From Mesobacillus selenatarsenatis SF-1 (lineage in GTDB: Bacteria > Bacillota > Bacilli > Bacillales > Cytobacillaceae), in the NCBI RefSeq assembly GCF_000813125.1, contig NZ_BASE01000058.1:33899-97898 (forward strand): a stretch of 64,000 nucleotides of DNA. Direction: 5' to 3'. Shown in pieces: positions 52,436-61,127 of the stretch. Made by a program: the position numbers and the translations under genes. The stretch's first letter is position 1; every line of letters begins with the position of its first letter. The notes under the pieces were generated by a model that searched no databases, was not told the DNA's origin, and saw only the letters and a list, made by a program, of their open reading frames with translations.

Positions 52436-52642
52436 CTAGCTTTTCATATTCGTATTGGTGTCAATTGCACAGAGGATCAAGCCGATAATTGCCGCAAAAA
52501 CGAAAGTTGAAAACAGCAGTAAGATTGGGATTTCACCTTGAGGAAAAGCGATGTTGTTATAGTTAGCAAAAAACAGAATTCCTATTATGTATAGAAAATG
52601 AATTAAGATCGAAATGGAAACGGCAGGTTTTAAGATGTTCAA
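52436..52642 (-). CDS. Small membrane protein of unknown function (68 aa)
   Basis: TTG at 52642 follows AGGAGTGATATT. It gives a 68-residue protein with two membrane segments (AVSISILIHFLYIIGILFFA and IPILLLFSTFVFAAIIGLIL) and a short polar tail. An upstream in-frame ATG at 52714 would add 24 charged residues but lacks a good ribosome binding site. No family is recognised. Confidence 0.62.
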   Translation of the reverse strand: MNILKPAVSISILIHFLYIIGILFFANYNNIAFPQGEIPILLLFSTFVFAAIIGLILCAIDTNTNMKS

Positions 52643-52741
52643 AATATCACTCCTGTAAAATCTTTTCCTTTTCTCATTCCATTTTATGTAACAGAAATCC
52701 TCTTTTTTCGTCATTTTTCTTCTATGAATCGCAAACTTTTT

Positions 52742-52775
52742 TAAAAAAAGAACGAAACCATGTAGATTTCGTTCT
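52742..52775 (-). terminator. Terminator of the TraB-family gene
   Basis: On the minus strand AGAACGAAA and TTTCGTTCT form a 9-bp perfect stem followed by TTTTTTTAA. It begins about five bases after the stop codon. Confidence 0.85.
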
Positions 52776-52780
52776 AATTC

Positions 52781-53947
52781 TTATAAATTCTCGATAAAGA
52801 CCCTGATGACATCAGCACCGCCTATGAAGGTTCCAAGTGAACTTCCCAGGTTGGCTAGTACGACGATCAGCAACACTCGGCTGACTTTGTTTCGCCAAAA
52901 TCCTTTTAAACTAAAAACATCTTCAGATAGTGTCTCAAAGTCCTTAACACTCGGCCTGCGGATATAAGCCTGTGTCAAACCGGCAAACCAGCCTGCAGCA
53001 AGCAATGGATTTAAGGAAGTGATCGGTGCCGCTATAAATGCTGTCAAAATGGTCAGTGGATGCCCCATTGCGATAGCAGCTCCCAGGGCGGAAAGGCTTC
53101 CGTTCCATAAAATCCAGCTGATTGTTTGGGCGAAACCCGCTGATGGATTAGCCAAAAAAGTATAGACGATAATAGCCAGAATCAATACAGGTATGCTCCA
53201 GCCAATGATTTTTGGCCAATTGGATTTCGGGGGAATCGCTCTTAATTTTTTCAAATCATGATCTTTTTTGATTTCTTCTTTGATTCCCGGTACGTGTGCA
53301 GCCCCCAGGACAGCGACAATTTTTTCTCCAGGTGCGTCTTTGATTTTCTGAGCTAAGTATTGGTCACGCTCGTCAATCAATGGCTTTTTCAACCGTGGGA
53401 ATGTTTCAGTGAATTCATTCAGCATCGCGTTGATCGTATCCTGTTCCTTCAGCTTTTCCAGTTCTTCCTCCGAGATGCTGTCCCGGCTGAAGATACTCGT
53501 GATGATCTGGCTGAGTAAAATGGCCTTTCCTTTCAAGCCAAGATTTCCCCAAATCCTTGAAAATGTAATCTGGATATTTCGATCAGCAAGCACAAGTTTA
53601 GCCCCGACTTCTTTCGCAGATTCAATTCCCTGGATCATTTCCTGGCCTGCTTTGATACCAAGTTCCTTCGCCATTCGATTTTGGAAAGACGAAATAGCGA
53701 GGTTCATCAGTAATAAAGAAGCACGTTTTTCTTTGATAACCTGGATGATATCCATCTCCTGCCACTTTGAACCCTCGGAAATTGTCTTGTAGCGCTGCTC
53801 GTCCAATTCGACGCAGACAGAATCAGGCCTCTCAGCTTCAATTACTTCCTTAACCTGCTCCGCACTGTGCTTGGAGACATGTGCAGTTCCAATCAATATG
53901 TATTCCTTGCCATTCATTACAATTCTCGTTATATTTTCTTCTCCCAT
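52781..53947 (-). CDS. TraB/PrgY-family membrane protein
   Basis: This 388-residue protein has the TraB domain (residues 1-230) with GTAHVSKHSAEQVKEVIEAE, SVCVELDEQRYK and the second motif VVAVLGAAHVPGI, in which the conserved GxxH residues lie. A C-terminal part with about four membrane segments follows (IIGWSIPVLILAIIVYTFLA, ISWILWNGSLSALGAAIAMG, LTILTAFIAAPITSLNPLLA, VLLIVVLANLGSSLGTFIGG). PrgY in Enterococcus limits pheromone activity, and the fold is related to Tiki metalloproteases. Its job in Bacillus is unknown. The ATG at 53947 follows AAGGAAGG. Confidence 0.9.
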   Translation of the reverse strand: MGEENITRIVMNGKEYILIGTAHVSKHSAEQVKEVIEAERPDSVCVELDEQRYKTISEGSKWQEMDIIQVIKEKRASLLLMNLAISSFQNRMAKELGIKAGQEMIQGIESAKEVGAKLVLADRNIQITFSRIWGNLGLKGKAILLSQIITSIFSRDSISEEELEKLKEQDTINAMLNEFTETFPRLKKPLIDERDQYLAQKIKDAPGEKIVAVLGAAHVPGIKEEIKKDHDLKKLRAIPPKSNWPKIIGWSIPVLILAIIVYTFLANPSAGFAQTISWILWNGSLSALGAAIAMGHPLTILTAFIAAPITSLNPLLAAGWFAGLTQAYIRRPSVKDFETLSEDVFSLKGFWRNKVSRVLLIVVLANLGSSLGTFIGGADVIRVFIENL

Positions 53948-54099
53948 AGATACCTTCCTTTTACTAGACCCATGCAAGCCAACTTTATGTAGATAGTTTA
54001 TGATTCATTTTACCATTATAACATGAACAATAGTCTGAAATATAAAGATTATTTACCAATGTGCCCAACCTCGTAAAAGTTCAGCATTCGGCATTTGAC

Positions 54100-54148
54100 G
54101 AAATAGAAAAAGACCCCACAGCAGCCACCTAATGACTCCTGTGCGGTC
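54100..54148 (-). terminator. Terminator of the 37-residue gene
   Basis: On the minus strand GACCGCACAG and CTGTGGGGTC form a 10-base stem with one mismatch, followed by TTTTTCTATTT. It is 12 bases after the stop of the small gene. Confidence 0.72.
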
Positions 54149-54159
54149 CGGCAGGACAT

Positions 54160-54273
54160 TTATTTTGAATAGCTAGTTTTTATCGAGGATGATTTTCTGT
54201 TATTCATCATTTTTTTAACGATTGGATAAAGAACTGGTCCCCATTTTAGCGCCGTTTTGATTAATTTTTTCAT
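54160..54273 (-). CDS. Small basic protein (37 aa)
   Basis: ATG at 54273 follows GAGGAGGGATGACAC, a strong site, and a 37-codon frame ends with TAA at 54160. The product MKKLIKTALKWGPVLYPIVK continues with a basic tail (KKMMNNRKSSSIK). The amphipathic, lysine-rich first half could lie on a membrane. The downstream terminator supports it being a gene. No family is recognised. Confidence 0.75.
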   Translation of the reverse strand: MKKLIKTALKWGPVLYPIVKKMMNNRKSSSIKTSYSK

Positions 54274-54356
54274 GTGTCATCCCTCCTCATGTCTTAGTAC
54301 TTATATACCCAGACTAAATAAGGGACAATCCTGCATGATTTTGGTAATCTTAGATA

Positions 54357-54914
54357 TTATTTTGCAGGAGCAAGTTCGTCTTCGGTTACCCACTGATGGT
54401 TCGTCACTTTTTCAGAGCCATCTGTTGGCATGAAGTCGACCATGTATACTGTCATTTCCTCAGCTGTATCAATGACCGCTTTTGCTCCTTTCATTCCTTC
54501 CATATGATCGGTATTGATTGTAACCTCATTCCCTGGCTTTAATGGTTCGTCACCGACATCAAGCAGTTCTTCATGAATGACCCACTTATGCTGTTCCACT
54601 CGGTCTCCACCATTGGTAGGGTCATAGGATAACGAATAGACGACAGTATCATATGCTCCAACGATCTCCGCTTCTGCTCCATCCATGCCTGGCATGTGAT
54701 CGTCCGTGATGATAGCCTTGCTGCCAACTTTGTATGTTGGACCCGAGGCTTCCTTTAGACCTTCAGGTAATTCGCCTGATCCTGAATGCTCCATATTTGC
54801 ATGGCTGTTGTGATCTTCAGTGCTTGATTTTTCTTCTTCACCAGAACAAGCTGTTAAAAATAATGCGGTGCTAATCGATAAAAATACCATTACAAATCTA
54901 TTTTTTAGTTTCAT
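54357..54914 (-). CDS. ydhK: YdhK-family lipoprotein with two DUF1541 repeats
   Basis: This 185-residue lipoprotein has a lipobox LFLTAC (Cys at about residue 23), a His/Ser/Glu-rich linker (EDHNSHANMEHSGSG) and two DUF1541 repeats. The repeats are YKVGSKAIITDDHMPGMDGA ... VVYSLSYDPTNG and VTINTDHMEGMKGAKAVI ... VYMVDFMPTDG. Both contain DHMxGM, a Met/His-rich loop suggesting copper or other soft-metal binding, as in proteins near copper transporters. It matches B. subtilis YdhK in layout. No copper genes are adjacent. Confidence 0.88.
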   Translation of the reverse strand: MKLKNRFVMVFLSISTALFLTACSGEEEKSSTEDHNSHANMEHSGSGELPEGLKEASGPTYKVGSKAIITDDHMPGMDGAEAEIVGAYDTVVYSLSYDPTNGGDRVEQHKWVIHEELLDVGDEPLKPGNEVTINTDHMEGMKGAKAVIDTAEEMTVYMVDFMPTDGSEKVTNHQWVTEDELAPAK

Positions 54915-55085
54915 ATTACATCTATCCCTCCCTATGTTATAAAAAATTTATATCATGAATTTATGCAGATTTTATCGAGCACGGTTACACTTTTTGCCTA
55001 GCGCTTGAATAGCTAATTTTTCAAAAAGTTTTAAACCCCTTAAAAATAGGTAAATCCCTGTATAACATCGAAGTAGGGAGATTCT

Positions 55086-57050
55086 ATGACAACAAGATAT
55101 TTAAAGGTAATTATTCTATTATTTATCACTTTTTCATCCATCAACGTGACTCTGGCAGAAGCAGCAAGTGATCGCCAGGTAATTCTTATTTCTTTTGACG
55201 GCATGCGTAATGATCTCACCCGGAGTTATGTAAAAGACGGCAAACTGCCTAATATAAAGAATGTAATCGAAAAAGGAACTAACGCCAAATACGCCAAAAC
55301 AGTAAGCCCGTCCCTTACTGCTCCATCACACGCAGCTATCGCGACCGGCGCAACTCCACTTAAAACATCAATCGTCAGCAATGCCTGGCAGCAGAAAGAT
55401 GCAGCACTGACAAACCAGAAAAATGCCTTCTTAAGTGCATTTGAGGTAGACCCACTCTGGGTCACAGCCAGGAAGCAAGGAAAAACTACAGCAACGGTAG
55501 CTTTTGCCGGAGCGAATCCTTCCACTGGCAAGCAGGCGGACTATACAATTTACTATGGGGATACGCTTTCCCCAAGCAAACAGGAAAAACTCAAATTTAC
55601 AGAGGCATCAGGCTGGAGCAACACTCCGAAAAGCTTTAGTTTATTGATGGAGACATCCTTCAAAATTAAGGTCGAGGACAGTAAAAACAAAGAAATCCAT
55701 GTGCTTGCGTACGATTCAAGCAACGATGAGACAAAGAATTACGACGAATTTATCGTTTCTGACAATAAAAAGATTGATAAAAAAGGAGTTAGTCCAAAAA
55801 ATTGGGGATCAGTCACGCTTCAGGTAAAAGAAGACCAGACAGCAGGTTTCTGGTTCAACTTCACTTCAACTGACCCAGCATTAGGTAAGGAAGCTGTAAT
55901 GTACCGTTCAGCAGTGACGTCAGGTTTAATTGATGGGCCAGAAGGATTTCCTGAACGAATTAGGGACCAATTTGGTTTTTTCCCGCCTCAGGATGATGAC
56001 ATCGCCCTGGAGAAGGGCTGGATTTCCAGGAAGGAATATGAGGAAATTTCGGAGAGGTTCGTAAATTGGGTAACAGATGTATCCCTTTTTATCAAAAATG
56101 AGTACAAGCCGGATTTGCTGATGTTTTATGCGCCGCAAATTGACCATCAAGAACATAAGTACTTGCTGACAGACCCAAGGCAGCCTGATTATTCACCTGA
56201 AAAATCGAAAAAGTACATGGAATATATACAATGGTCCTATAAAGTTGCAGACAGTGTCGTCGGCAAAACAGTCGAATCACTGGACGGGAACGACCATCTC
56301 TTCATTGTTTCCGACCATGGCATGGAACCTGCGCATTCGGCACTTGAGCCCAATAAGGTCCTCAAGGAAAATGGACTTCTAGTTTTGGATTCCGATGGTA
56401 AGATTGATTATAAGAAATCAAAAGCGATTGCAATTCCAAGCGGTTCGGCAGCACATGTATACATCAACCTGAAATCGAGAGAAAAGCATGGTATCGTTCC
56501 AGAAGAAGATTATGAACAGGTCCGGAATGAAATCATCCAGGCGTTTAAAGGGATCAAGGTAAACAGGAATGAAAACGGTCCTGTCATCAGGCATCAACTG
56601 AAAGAAATATGGAACAGCACCGTGAACTTATCATTTACCGGTGTAAAAGAAAATACAAAAGATTTATTTGGTTATCTATTGAACGCTGATATTCATCCCT
56701 ACCAGGATATTAAAAAAATATCCCAAAACAAAAAATTGAAGGAGCAAAATGCCGGAGATATTTTATTGATGGCTGCTCCTGGTTATATAATGGGACAGGG
56801 CGAATCTCATATCGTAAAGTCAACACCCGAGTTAGGTACACATGGTGGGAATCCGAATCGCGACAAATTGAGGGCAGTGTTTTTGGCAATGGGACCTGAC
56901 ATCCCCCGTGGAAAAAAGATAGAGCCGATCTCCAATCTTGATATAGCACCAACCATTTATGAATTACTAGGTTTGCAAATTCCCAATTATGTAGAGGGTA
57001 AAAGAATCAAAAATCTAACTGAAGAATCAAAAAAAGCGAATCAAGAATAA
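55086..57050 (+). CDS. Secreted alkaline-phosphatase-superfamily phosphodiesterase/nucleotide pyrophosphatase
   Basis: This 654-residue exported enzyme has a signal peptide (VIILLFITFSSINVTLAEAAS) and the two-metal alkaline phosphatase core. LISFDGMRNDL supplies the first metal aspartate, SPSLTAPSHAAIATG the catalytic threonine, PQIDHQEHKY and VSDHGMEPAH further ligands, and LGTHGGNPNRDKLRAVF the last histidine. The nearest type is type I phosphodiesterase/NPP. It would release phosphate or nucleosides from extracellular substrates. A region of about 130 residues (220-310) inserted after the nucleophile is not assigned. The ATG follows GTAGGGAG. The last codons lie in the terminator. Confidence 0.9.
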   Translation: MTTRYLKVIILLFITFSSINVTLAEAASDRQVILISFDGMRNDLTRSYVKDGKLPNIKNVIEKGTNAKYAKTVSPSLTAPSHAAIATGATPLKTSIVSNAWQQKDAALTNQKNAFLSAFEVDPLWVTARKQGKTTATVAFAGANPSTGKQADYTIYYGDTLSPSKQEKLKFTEASGWSNTPKSFSLLMETSFKIKVEDSKNKEIHVLAYDSSNDETKNYDEFIVSDNKKIDKKGVSPKNWGSVTLQVKEDQTAGFWFNFTSTDPALGKEAVMYRSAVTSGLIDGPEGFPERIRDQFGFFPPQDDDIALEKGWISRKEYEEISERFVNWVTDVSLFIKNEYKPDLLMFYAPQIDHQEHKYLLTDPRQPDYSPEKSKKYMEYIQWSYKVADSVVGKTVESLDGNDHLFIVSDHGMEPAHSALEPNKVLKENGLLVLDSDGKIDYKKSKAIAIPSGSAAHVYINLKSREKHGIVPEEDYEQVRNEIIQAFKGIKVNRNENGPVIRHQLKEIWNSTVNLSFTGVKENTKDLFGYLLNADIHPYQDIKKISQNKKLKEQNAGDILLMAAPGYIMGQGESHIVKSTPELGTHGGNPNRDKLRAVFLAMGPDIPRGKKIEPISNLDIAPTIYELLGLQIPNYVEGKRIKNLTEESKKANQE

Positions 57051-57066
57051 CTTGGTTCGCTTTTTT
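57030..57066 (+). terminator. Terminator overlapping the end of the phosphodiesterase gene
   Basis: AAAAAAGCGAATCAAG, AATAA and CTTGGTTCGCTTTTTT form a 16-base stem with one wobble. The final Lys-Ala-Asn-Gln-Glu codons and the stop lie in the hairpin. Confidence 0.88.
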
Positions 57067-57169
57067 GAGTCCTTTTTCCCCTGTTCCCCCTGTTCCCCTT
57101 TATCACCCGCAATAACATCCATACATACCAAAACATTTCTATGGATATTTTAAGTAAGAGGTGATTGAT

Positions 57170-57349
57170 ATGGATTTACAACGTGTAAAAGAAATACTAG
57201 CCGCGGAAAGTGAAATACCTGTACATTACCACGTAGTCCCGATCTGGATTGAAAGCATCGACCTTACTTCTAGCATGGCGGTCATTTCACCAAGAGGAAC
57301 ACATTAAGAAAGACAGCTTGTATCTATCGACGGCTTGGATGAAAACTAG
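57170..57349 (+). pseudogene. sspH: H-type small acid-soluble spore protein gene with internal stop
   Basis: ATG at 57170 follows AGAGGTGATTG. The frame reads MDLQRVKEILAAESEIPVHY and on to PRGTH, then TAA at 57305-57307, and continues in frame as ERQLVSIDGLDEN to TAG at 57349. SspH-type proteins begin M-[DN]-L-Q-R-A-K-E-I, are 59 residues long and end with a V-S-x-x-x-L-x-E tail, as the full frame would do if the stop were one sense codon. The result is a 45-residue truncation that lacks the last strand. A terminator lies directly after the original end. Confidence 0.78.
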
Positions 57350-57374
57350 GCTCTCGTTTTTGAGAGCCTTTATC
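57348..57374 (+). terminator. Terminator after the sspH-like gene
   Basis: AGGCTCTC and GAGAGCCT form an 8-bp stem around GTTTTT, followed by TTATCTTCTT. Confidence 0.8.
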
Positions 57375-57445
57375 TTCTTAAGAACAAAAAGAGCCAGCGA
57401 CTGTAAAGGCTGAGCACTGGAGCTAGGTTAATTTTTTAATTAATT

Positions 57446-57479
57446 TAAAAACAAAAAATCCAGGCCTTCGCCTGGATTC
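57446..57479 (-). terminator. Terminator of the 46-residue zinc-ribbon gene
   Basis: On the minus strand AATCCAGGC, GAAG and GCCTGGATT form a 9-bp stem, followed by TTTTGTTTTT. Confidence 0.85.
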
Positions 57480-57481
57480 AT

Positions 57482-57622
57482 TTAGAAAGCCCAATCACCA
57501 AGAGGTGTCATCTTACGATTCTGCTTGCAGCTCTCGCATACATGAAGCCTAACGGGTTGAAAAAGCTTTTCTTCCTTGTTCTCTGAAACATCCTTCCGTC
57601 CACAAACTTCGCAAATTCTCAT
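57482..57622 (-). CDS. Small zinc-ribbon protein (46 aa)
   Basis: ATG at 57622 follows GAGGTG, and the frame ends with TAA at 57482. The product MRICEVCGRKDVSENKEEKL... has CEVC and CESC pairs separated by 22 residues, a four-cysteine zinc ribbon, and ends MTPLGDWAF. Similar tiny zinc-ribbon proteins are common in Bacillus genomes and their role is unknown. A strong terminator follows. Confidence 0.82.
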   Translation of the reverse strand: MRICEVCGRKDVSENKEEKLFQPVRLHVCESCKQNRKMTPLGDWAF

Positions 57623-57839
57623 CCATTTCACCTCATTTTAATCTATTGTCAAATGGCTAAGTTCTGAAGCGAATCGCTAACCTGTCCAACACTTGGGTTT
57701 ATTAATAATATTTACAAGATGGGTGAAAATATTTAAGGAGAACAATATATTTTTAAAAAGGATAATCTTACACATCGAAAATAATGTTTTATTTCATTTC
57801 TAGGATTACACTTAATTTCTATTAGTTAACATAATATTA

Positions 57840-58547
57840 TTATCCACCTATAATGACCTTATATCCTAAATGCCCGAAAAATTCCTTCAACACTGTTTCA
57901 GCATTTTTATCTGCTTTTTGTAAAACACCTGCAGCTATCGCTTCCTGCTTTATTTGTTTCTGGGCTACAGCGGCCAAATCGAAGCCTTGATCCCATTGTA
58001 CTTTTCCACGGAAAAGGCCTTCATCGGAAAATGTCCTCACCTCGTCCATCTTAACTGACGGCTCTTGAATGAATTGTGCCTGAGGCAGCAGGATTTCAAC
58101 TGTTTTATTCTCTTCATCCACTTTCAAGTCCTTTTTATCGATCGCTTGCAAATCAACACCCGCTATCACAGTTGCTGGAACGATCAATAGCAATTCACGC
58201 TTTGTCCCAGGTAAATTAAAGTTAATTTTCTCCCCGAATAATTCATTATCTTCTTGCTCAAGGATCACCTTCACATGTGCCTCTGCCGTGGCCAACGTTG
58301 CCAATCCATGTACTTGTTCAATGAATACAGTAGACTCAGCCTTGCCCGTGCTCCCCGTAACATACCAGAAACCAGCACTTATGCTAGAAGCTATTAAAAG
58401 TAGAATAATTAGAATCCTGCTGATTGTACTAAGCTTTGATGACCTCGGCGGGTATGCAGCCAGGGAAGCCGAGCTTTCCTTTCTTCCCGACCTTAATTCT
58501 GTTAATAGTTCATCAAGTTTAGAAATAACTTTTTCCTGCTTGTCCAT
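57840..58547 (-). CDS. DUF4230 family membrane-anchored protein
   Basis: This 235-residue protein has a cytoplasmic N-terminus of about 45 residues with a coiled-coil start (EKVISKLDELLTELRSGRKE), one membrane segment (ISRILIILLLIASSISAGFWYV), and an extracytoplasmic DUF4230 domain with HGLATLATAEAHVKVILEQED, KRELLLIVPATVIAGVDLQAI and VEILLPQAQFI. The domain's function is unknown. The ATG at 58547 follows GGAGGTTAG. No terminator could be identified. Confidence 0.87.
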   Translation of the reverse strand: MDKQEKVISKLDELLTELRSGRKESSASLAAYPPRSSKLSTISRILIILLLIASSISAGFWYVTGSTGKAESTVFIEQVHGLATLATAEAHVKVILEQEDNELFGEKINFNLPGTKRELLLIVPATVIAGVDLQAIDKKDLKVDEENKTVEILLPQAQFIQEPSVKMDEVRTFSDEGLFRGKVQWDQGFDLAAVAQKQIKQEAIAAGVLQKADKNAETVLKEFFGHLGYKVIIGG

Positions 58548-58767
58548 TTATCTAACCTCCAGTATCACTAAAAATTACAAATTACCCTTTCAATCGACAA
58601 ATACAGATGATAAAAATTCCTCCTATTATAAGGAGGCTACTTATTTTTTACGAACTAGTATGGAAAAAGTTTCATAGAATGACAGTTTGCTAGTTTCCGC
58701 TGTTTTATTTTTCAAAAAATGGGGCATAGTTAAAAATATTCGCATCACCAAGAAGGAGGCAGCTATT

Positions 58768-59550
58768 TTGAGTCAATTAGATGGTAAAGTCGCGTTTATA
58801 ACAGGTGCCAGCTCAGGAATCGGAAGAGCCGCAGCTATAAAACTGGCCCAAGAGGGTACAAAGGTTGCCTTAATCGATATGAAGGAAGAAAACGCCAGGG
58901 ATGTTAAGGAGTCAATTGTAGAGTCTGGCGGAAGCGCACTGATCGTCGAATGTGATATCGCAATTCCAGAAGAAATAGAACGAAGCTATCAAAAGGTTGT
59001 TGATGCCTGGGGAAAAGTCGATATCGTATTTGCCAACGCTGGCATCAATGGGGTGATTGCACCAATAGAAGACTTGGATCCAGAGGATTGGGACGAAACA
59101 ATCAGCACGAACCTCAAAGGAACCTTTCTTACTGTAAAATATGCAATCCCGCACATGAAGAAGCATGGAGGCAGCATCATCATCACGAGCTCAATTAACG
59201 GAAACAGGATTTATAAGAATTTCGGAATGTCTGCCTACAGTACTTCCAAAATCGGTCAAACAGGCTTTGGTAAAATGGCAGCACTGGAACTTGCCCAATA
59301 TAGTATAAGAGTTAATATCATCTGCCCGGGTGCAATTGAAACCAATATAGGGAAAAACACTTTCCCGCAAGAAGATAACCTAGAAAAAATCAAAATCCCA
59401 GTTGAATATCCCGAAGGCAATCAACCACTGGAAGAACGTGCCGGAAAGCCAGAACAAGTAGCAGACCTCGTGTTCTTTCTCGCTTCCGATCTGTCATCGC
59501 ATATTACCGGGACAGAAGTCTATATAGATGGAGCGGAATCGCTGTTGTAA
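58768..59550 (+). CDS. SDR-family oxidoreductase
   Basis: This 260-residue classical SDR has the NAD(P)-binding ITGASSGIGRAAAIKL at about residues 11-26, VFANAGIN near residue 88, the catalytic triad region TSSINGNR and YSTSKIGQTG (Tyr-x-x-x-Lys), and VNIICPGAIETNI. The TTG at 58768 is chosen because AAGGAGG lies at a proper distance; the longer frame from 58687 has no ribosome binding site. The substrate is not known. It stands alone with a terminator. Confidence 0.9.
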   Translation: MSQLDGKVAFITGASSGIGRAAAIKLAQEGTKVALIDMKEENARDVKESIVESGGSALIVECDIAIPEEIERSYQKVVDAWGKVDIVFANAGINGVIAPIEDLDPEDWDETISTNLKGTFLTVKYAIPHMKKHGGSIIITSSINGNRIYKNFGMSAYSTSKIGQTGFGKMAALELAQYSIRVNIICPGAIETNIGKNTFPQEDNLEKIKIPVEYPEGNQPLEERAGKPEQVADLVFFLASDLSSHITGTEVYIDGAESLL

Positions 59551-59553
59551 AGG

Positions 59554-59583
59554 AAAATGCTCAGGGCTGCCTGAGCATTTTTT
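59554..59583. terminator. Bidirectional terminator between the SDR and GNAT operon ends
   Basis: AAAATGCTCAGG and CCTGAGCATTTT form a 12-bp stem with a four-base loop. The stop codon of the minus-strand GNAT gene lies inside it. Confidence 0.85.
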
Positions 59584-60124
59584 GCGTGTTTATAATTCCA
59601 TAGTGCACTAAGTCTTCATAACGATTTTCTTTCCTGACATGGTCAATTAAAATACCTTCTTTTCTCATTCCTAACTTTTCCAACACGCGCCCGGATGCCG
59701 GGTTGGAGTGAAAGCAGCGAGCAAATACTTTATGATATTTCATTTCACTGAACGCAAATTGTACGATTGCTTCTGCTGCCTCTGTTGCAAATCCTCTTCC
59801 CCAGTATTCTTCACCAATCCAGTAAGCTATTTCACCATGATTGAACCTCTGGTTGTTGGATAATGCGATAGCTCCGAACAGTTGACCACTTTCCTTATCG
59901 GTTACAGCGAACTCGTATGATTTACTAGCTTCATAATTTTCAAGATGGCTTTCCATCCAAGATAAAGCGTCTTTTATTGAATAAGGATACGGCAGGTACA
60001 AAGTATTCTTATAGATATTGTAATTATGACAAAGCCTGGCAACGTCTTCCGCATCAGATTTTTGAAACATCCGAAGAATTAGCCTACTAGTAGTAATTGT
60101 TTTATTTTTATGATCATAGGTCAT
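59561..60124 (-). CDS. GNAT-family N-acetyltransferase, RimJ/RimL type
   Basis: This 187-residue acetyltransferase uses acetyl-CoA. The fold marks are RLILRMFQKSDAEDVARLCH at the start, the GEIAYWIGEEYWGRGFATEAAEAIVQFAF acetyl-CoA loop (R/Q-x-x-G-x-G/A pattern), and RCFHSNPASGRVLEKLGMRKEG at the end. It resembles ribosomal-protein or small-molecule acetyltransferases of the RimJ group. It is the last of four consecutive GNAT genes, 44 bases after the previous one. Confidence 0.9.
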   Translation of the reverse strand: MTYDHKNKTITTSRLILRMFQKSDAEDVARLCHNYNIYKNTLYLPYPYSIKDALSWMESHLENYEASKSYEFAVTDKESGQLFGAIALSNNQRFNHGEIAYWIGEEYWGRGFATEAAEAIVQFAFSEMKYHKVFARCFHSNPASGRVLEKLGMRKEGILIDHVRKENRYEDLVHYGIINTQKMLRQP

Positions 60125-60168
60125 TCCAAGCCCCCCAATACAAGAATCAAATACTTCTTCAAAAATGA

Positions 60169-61107
60169 TTAATCTCCAATTCGCTTTGTTAAGCCGTAAA
60201 TTCCAGGTTTTTCTTCATAACCTAACTTTCTATTAACATAAAGCATTGGTGTATTATTGGAATTGTTATGGGTTCGAATATATTTCACTTTATTTTGCAA
60301 AGCATATTCGATCGCTTTTATTTTTACCGCCTGGGCAAGCCCTTTACCACGAAATCGCTGATCTACTCCAGTCATCGAATTATAGTAGACATCCTCAGTT
60401 TCCTTTACGACCATAGACATAGCAATCCATTGATCGCCATCAACCGCTAAAATAAAGCCCTTCTTATCAAAGTCTTTCAACAAGGCTATCATTCTATCAT
60501 TTACCGGACGAGGCTTTCCTTTCATGCCTGGAACATCAGTAACTAGCTCCCACCAGAAATCCCAGAAGCGATTTTGAGTCTCTTTATCCTTTGGGTAATC
60601 ATCTAAAGTAGTCAAATGAATTCCGGATGATTCTAGCTCTTTAAAAATAGAACTATAGTGTTCCTTGTTAAACAGAGAAATATCTAGCTGAGATTCGAAT
60701 ACATGACTAGTTATGTCAAACCCTTTCTTTTTAGCCCAATTCAAGTCTATCTCCTTTGTATCCTGGATTTGAGTTTGGAGAACTTTGGACTTGTTCTGAT
60801 GGGCAATACCCTCGATTTCAGTAAATATCCAGCCCCCGATCCCCTGATTACGCCACTCAGGATCCACCTTGATAAAAACCTCAGCGAATTCCGGTTCTAA
60901 TATGGGATCCCATGGTCCAGTAACATACATACCGTACCCAATTAATCTGCCCTTCGGAGTGATCACACCCAGAATTTTTAAAACCGTTTCGCTAGAAGCC
61001 TTTTTTTCAAGCATTTTTATGGTATCTATGTTAGGTAACCCGGAACCTGTTTCAAATACAATTTCAGAGAAGTTTTTGGAGGTTAAGGGGATGATTTTCA
61101 GGTCCAT
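60169..61107 (-). CDS. Tandem-domain GNAT-family N-acetyltransferase
   Basis: This 312-residue protein contains two GNAT domains. The first has VFIKVDPEWRNQGIGGWIFTEIE at about residues 94-116; the second has YYNSMTGVDQRFRGKGLAQAVKIKAIEYA at about 245-275 and ends with THNNSNNTPMLYVNRKLGYE. Only the second has the full R-G-x-G-L/I-A acetyl-CoA motif followed by a conserved asparagine helix. The first has NQGIGG, also a plausible pyrophosphate loop. The two halves probably arose by duplication. It lies 20 bases after the previous GNAT gene, and the ATG follows AAAAGGAGTTG. Confidence 0.88.
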   Translation of the reverse strand: MDLKIIPLTSKNFSEIVFETGSGLPNIDTIKMLEKKASSETVLKILGVITPKGRLIGYGMYVTGPWDPILEPEFAEVFIKVDPEWRNQGIGGWIFTEIEGIAHQNKSKVLQTQIQDTKEIDLNWAKKKGFDITSHVFESQLDISLFNKEHYSSIFKELESSGIHLTTLDDYPKDKETQNRFWDFWWELVTDVPGMKGKPRPVNDRMIALLKDFDKKGFILAVDGDQWIAMSMVVKETEDVYYNSMTGVDQRFRGKGLAQAVKIKAIEYALQNKVKYIRTHNNSNNTPMLYVNRKLGYEEKPGIYGLTKRIGD

Positions 61108-61127
61108 TCAACTAACAACTCCTTTTA

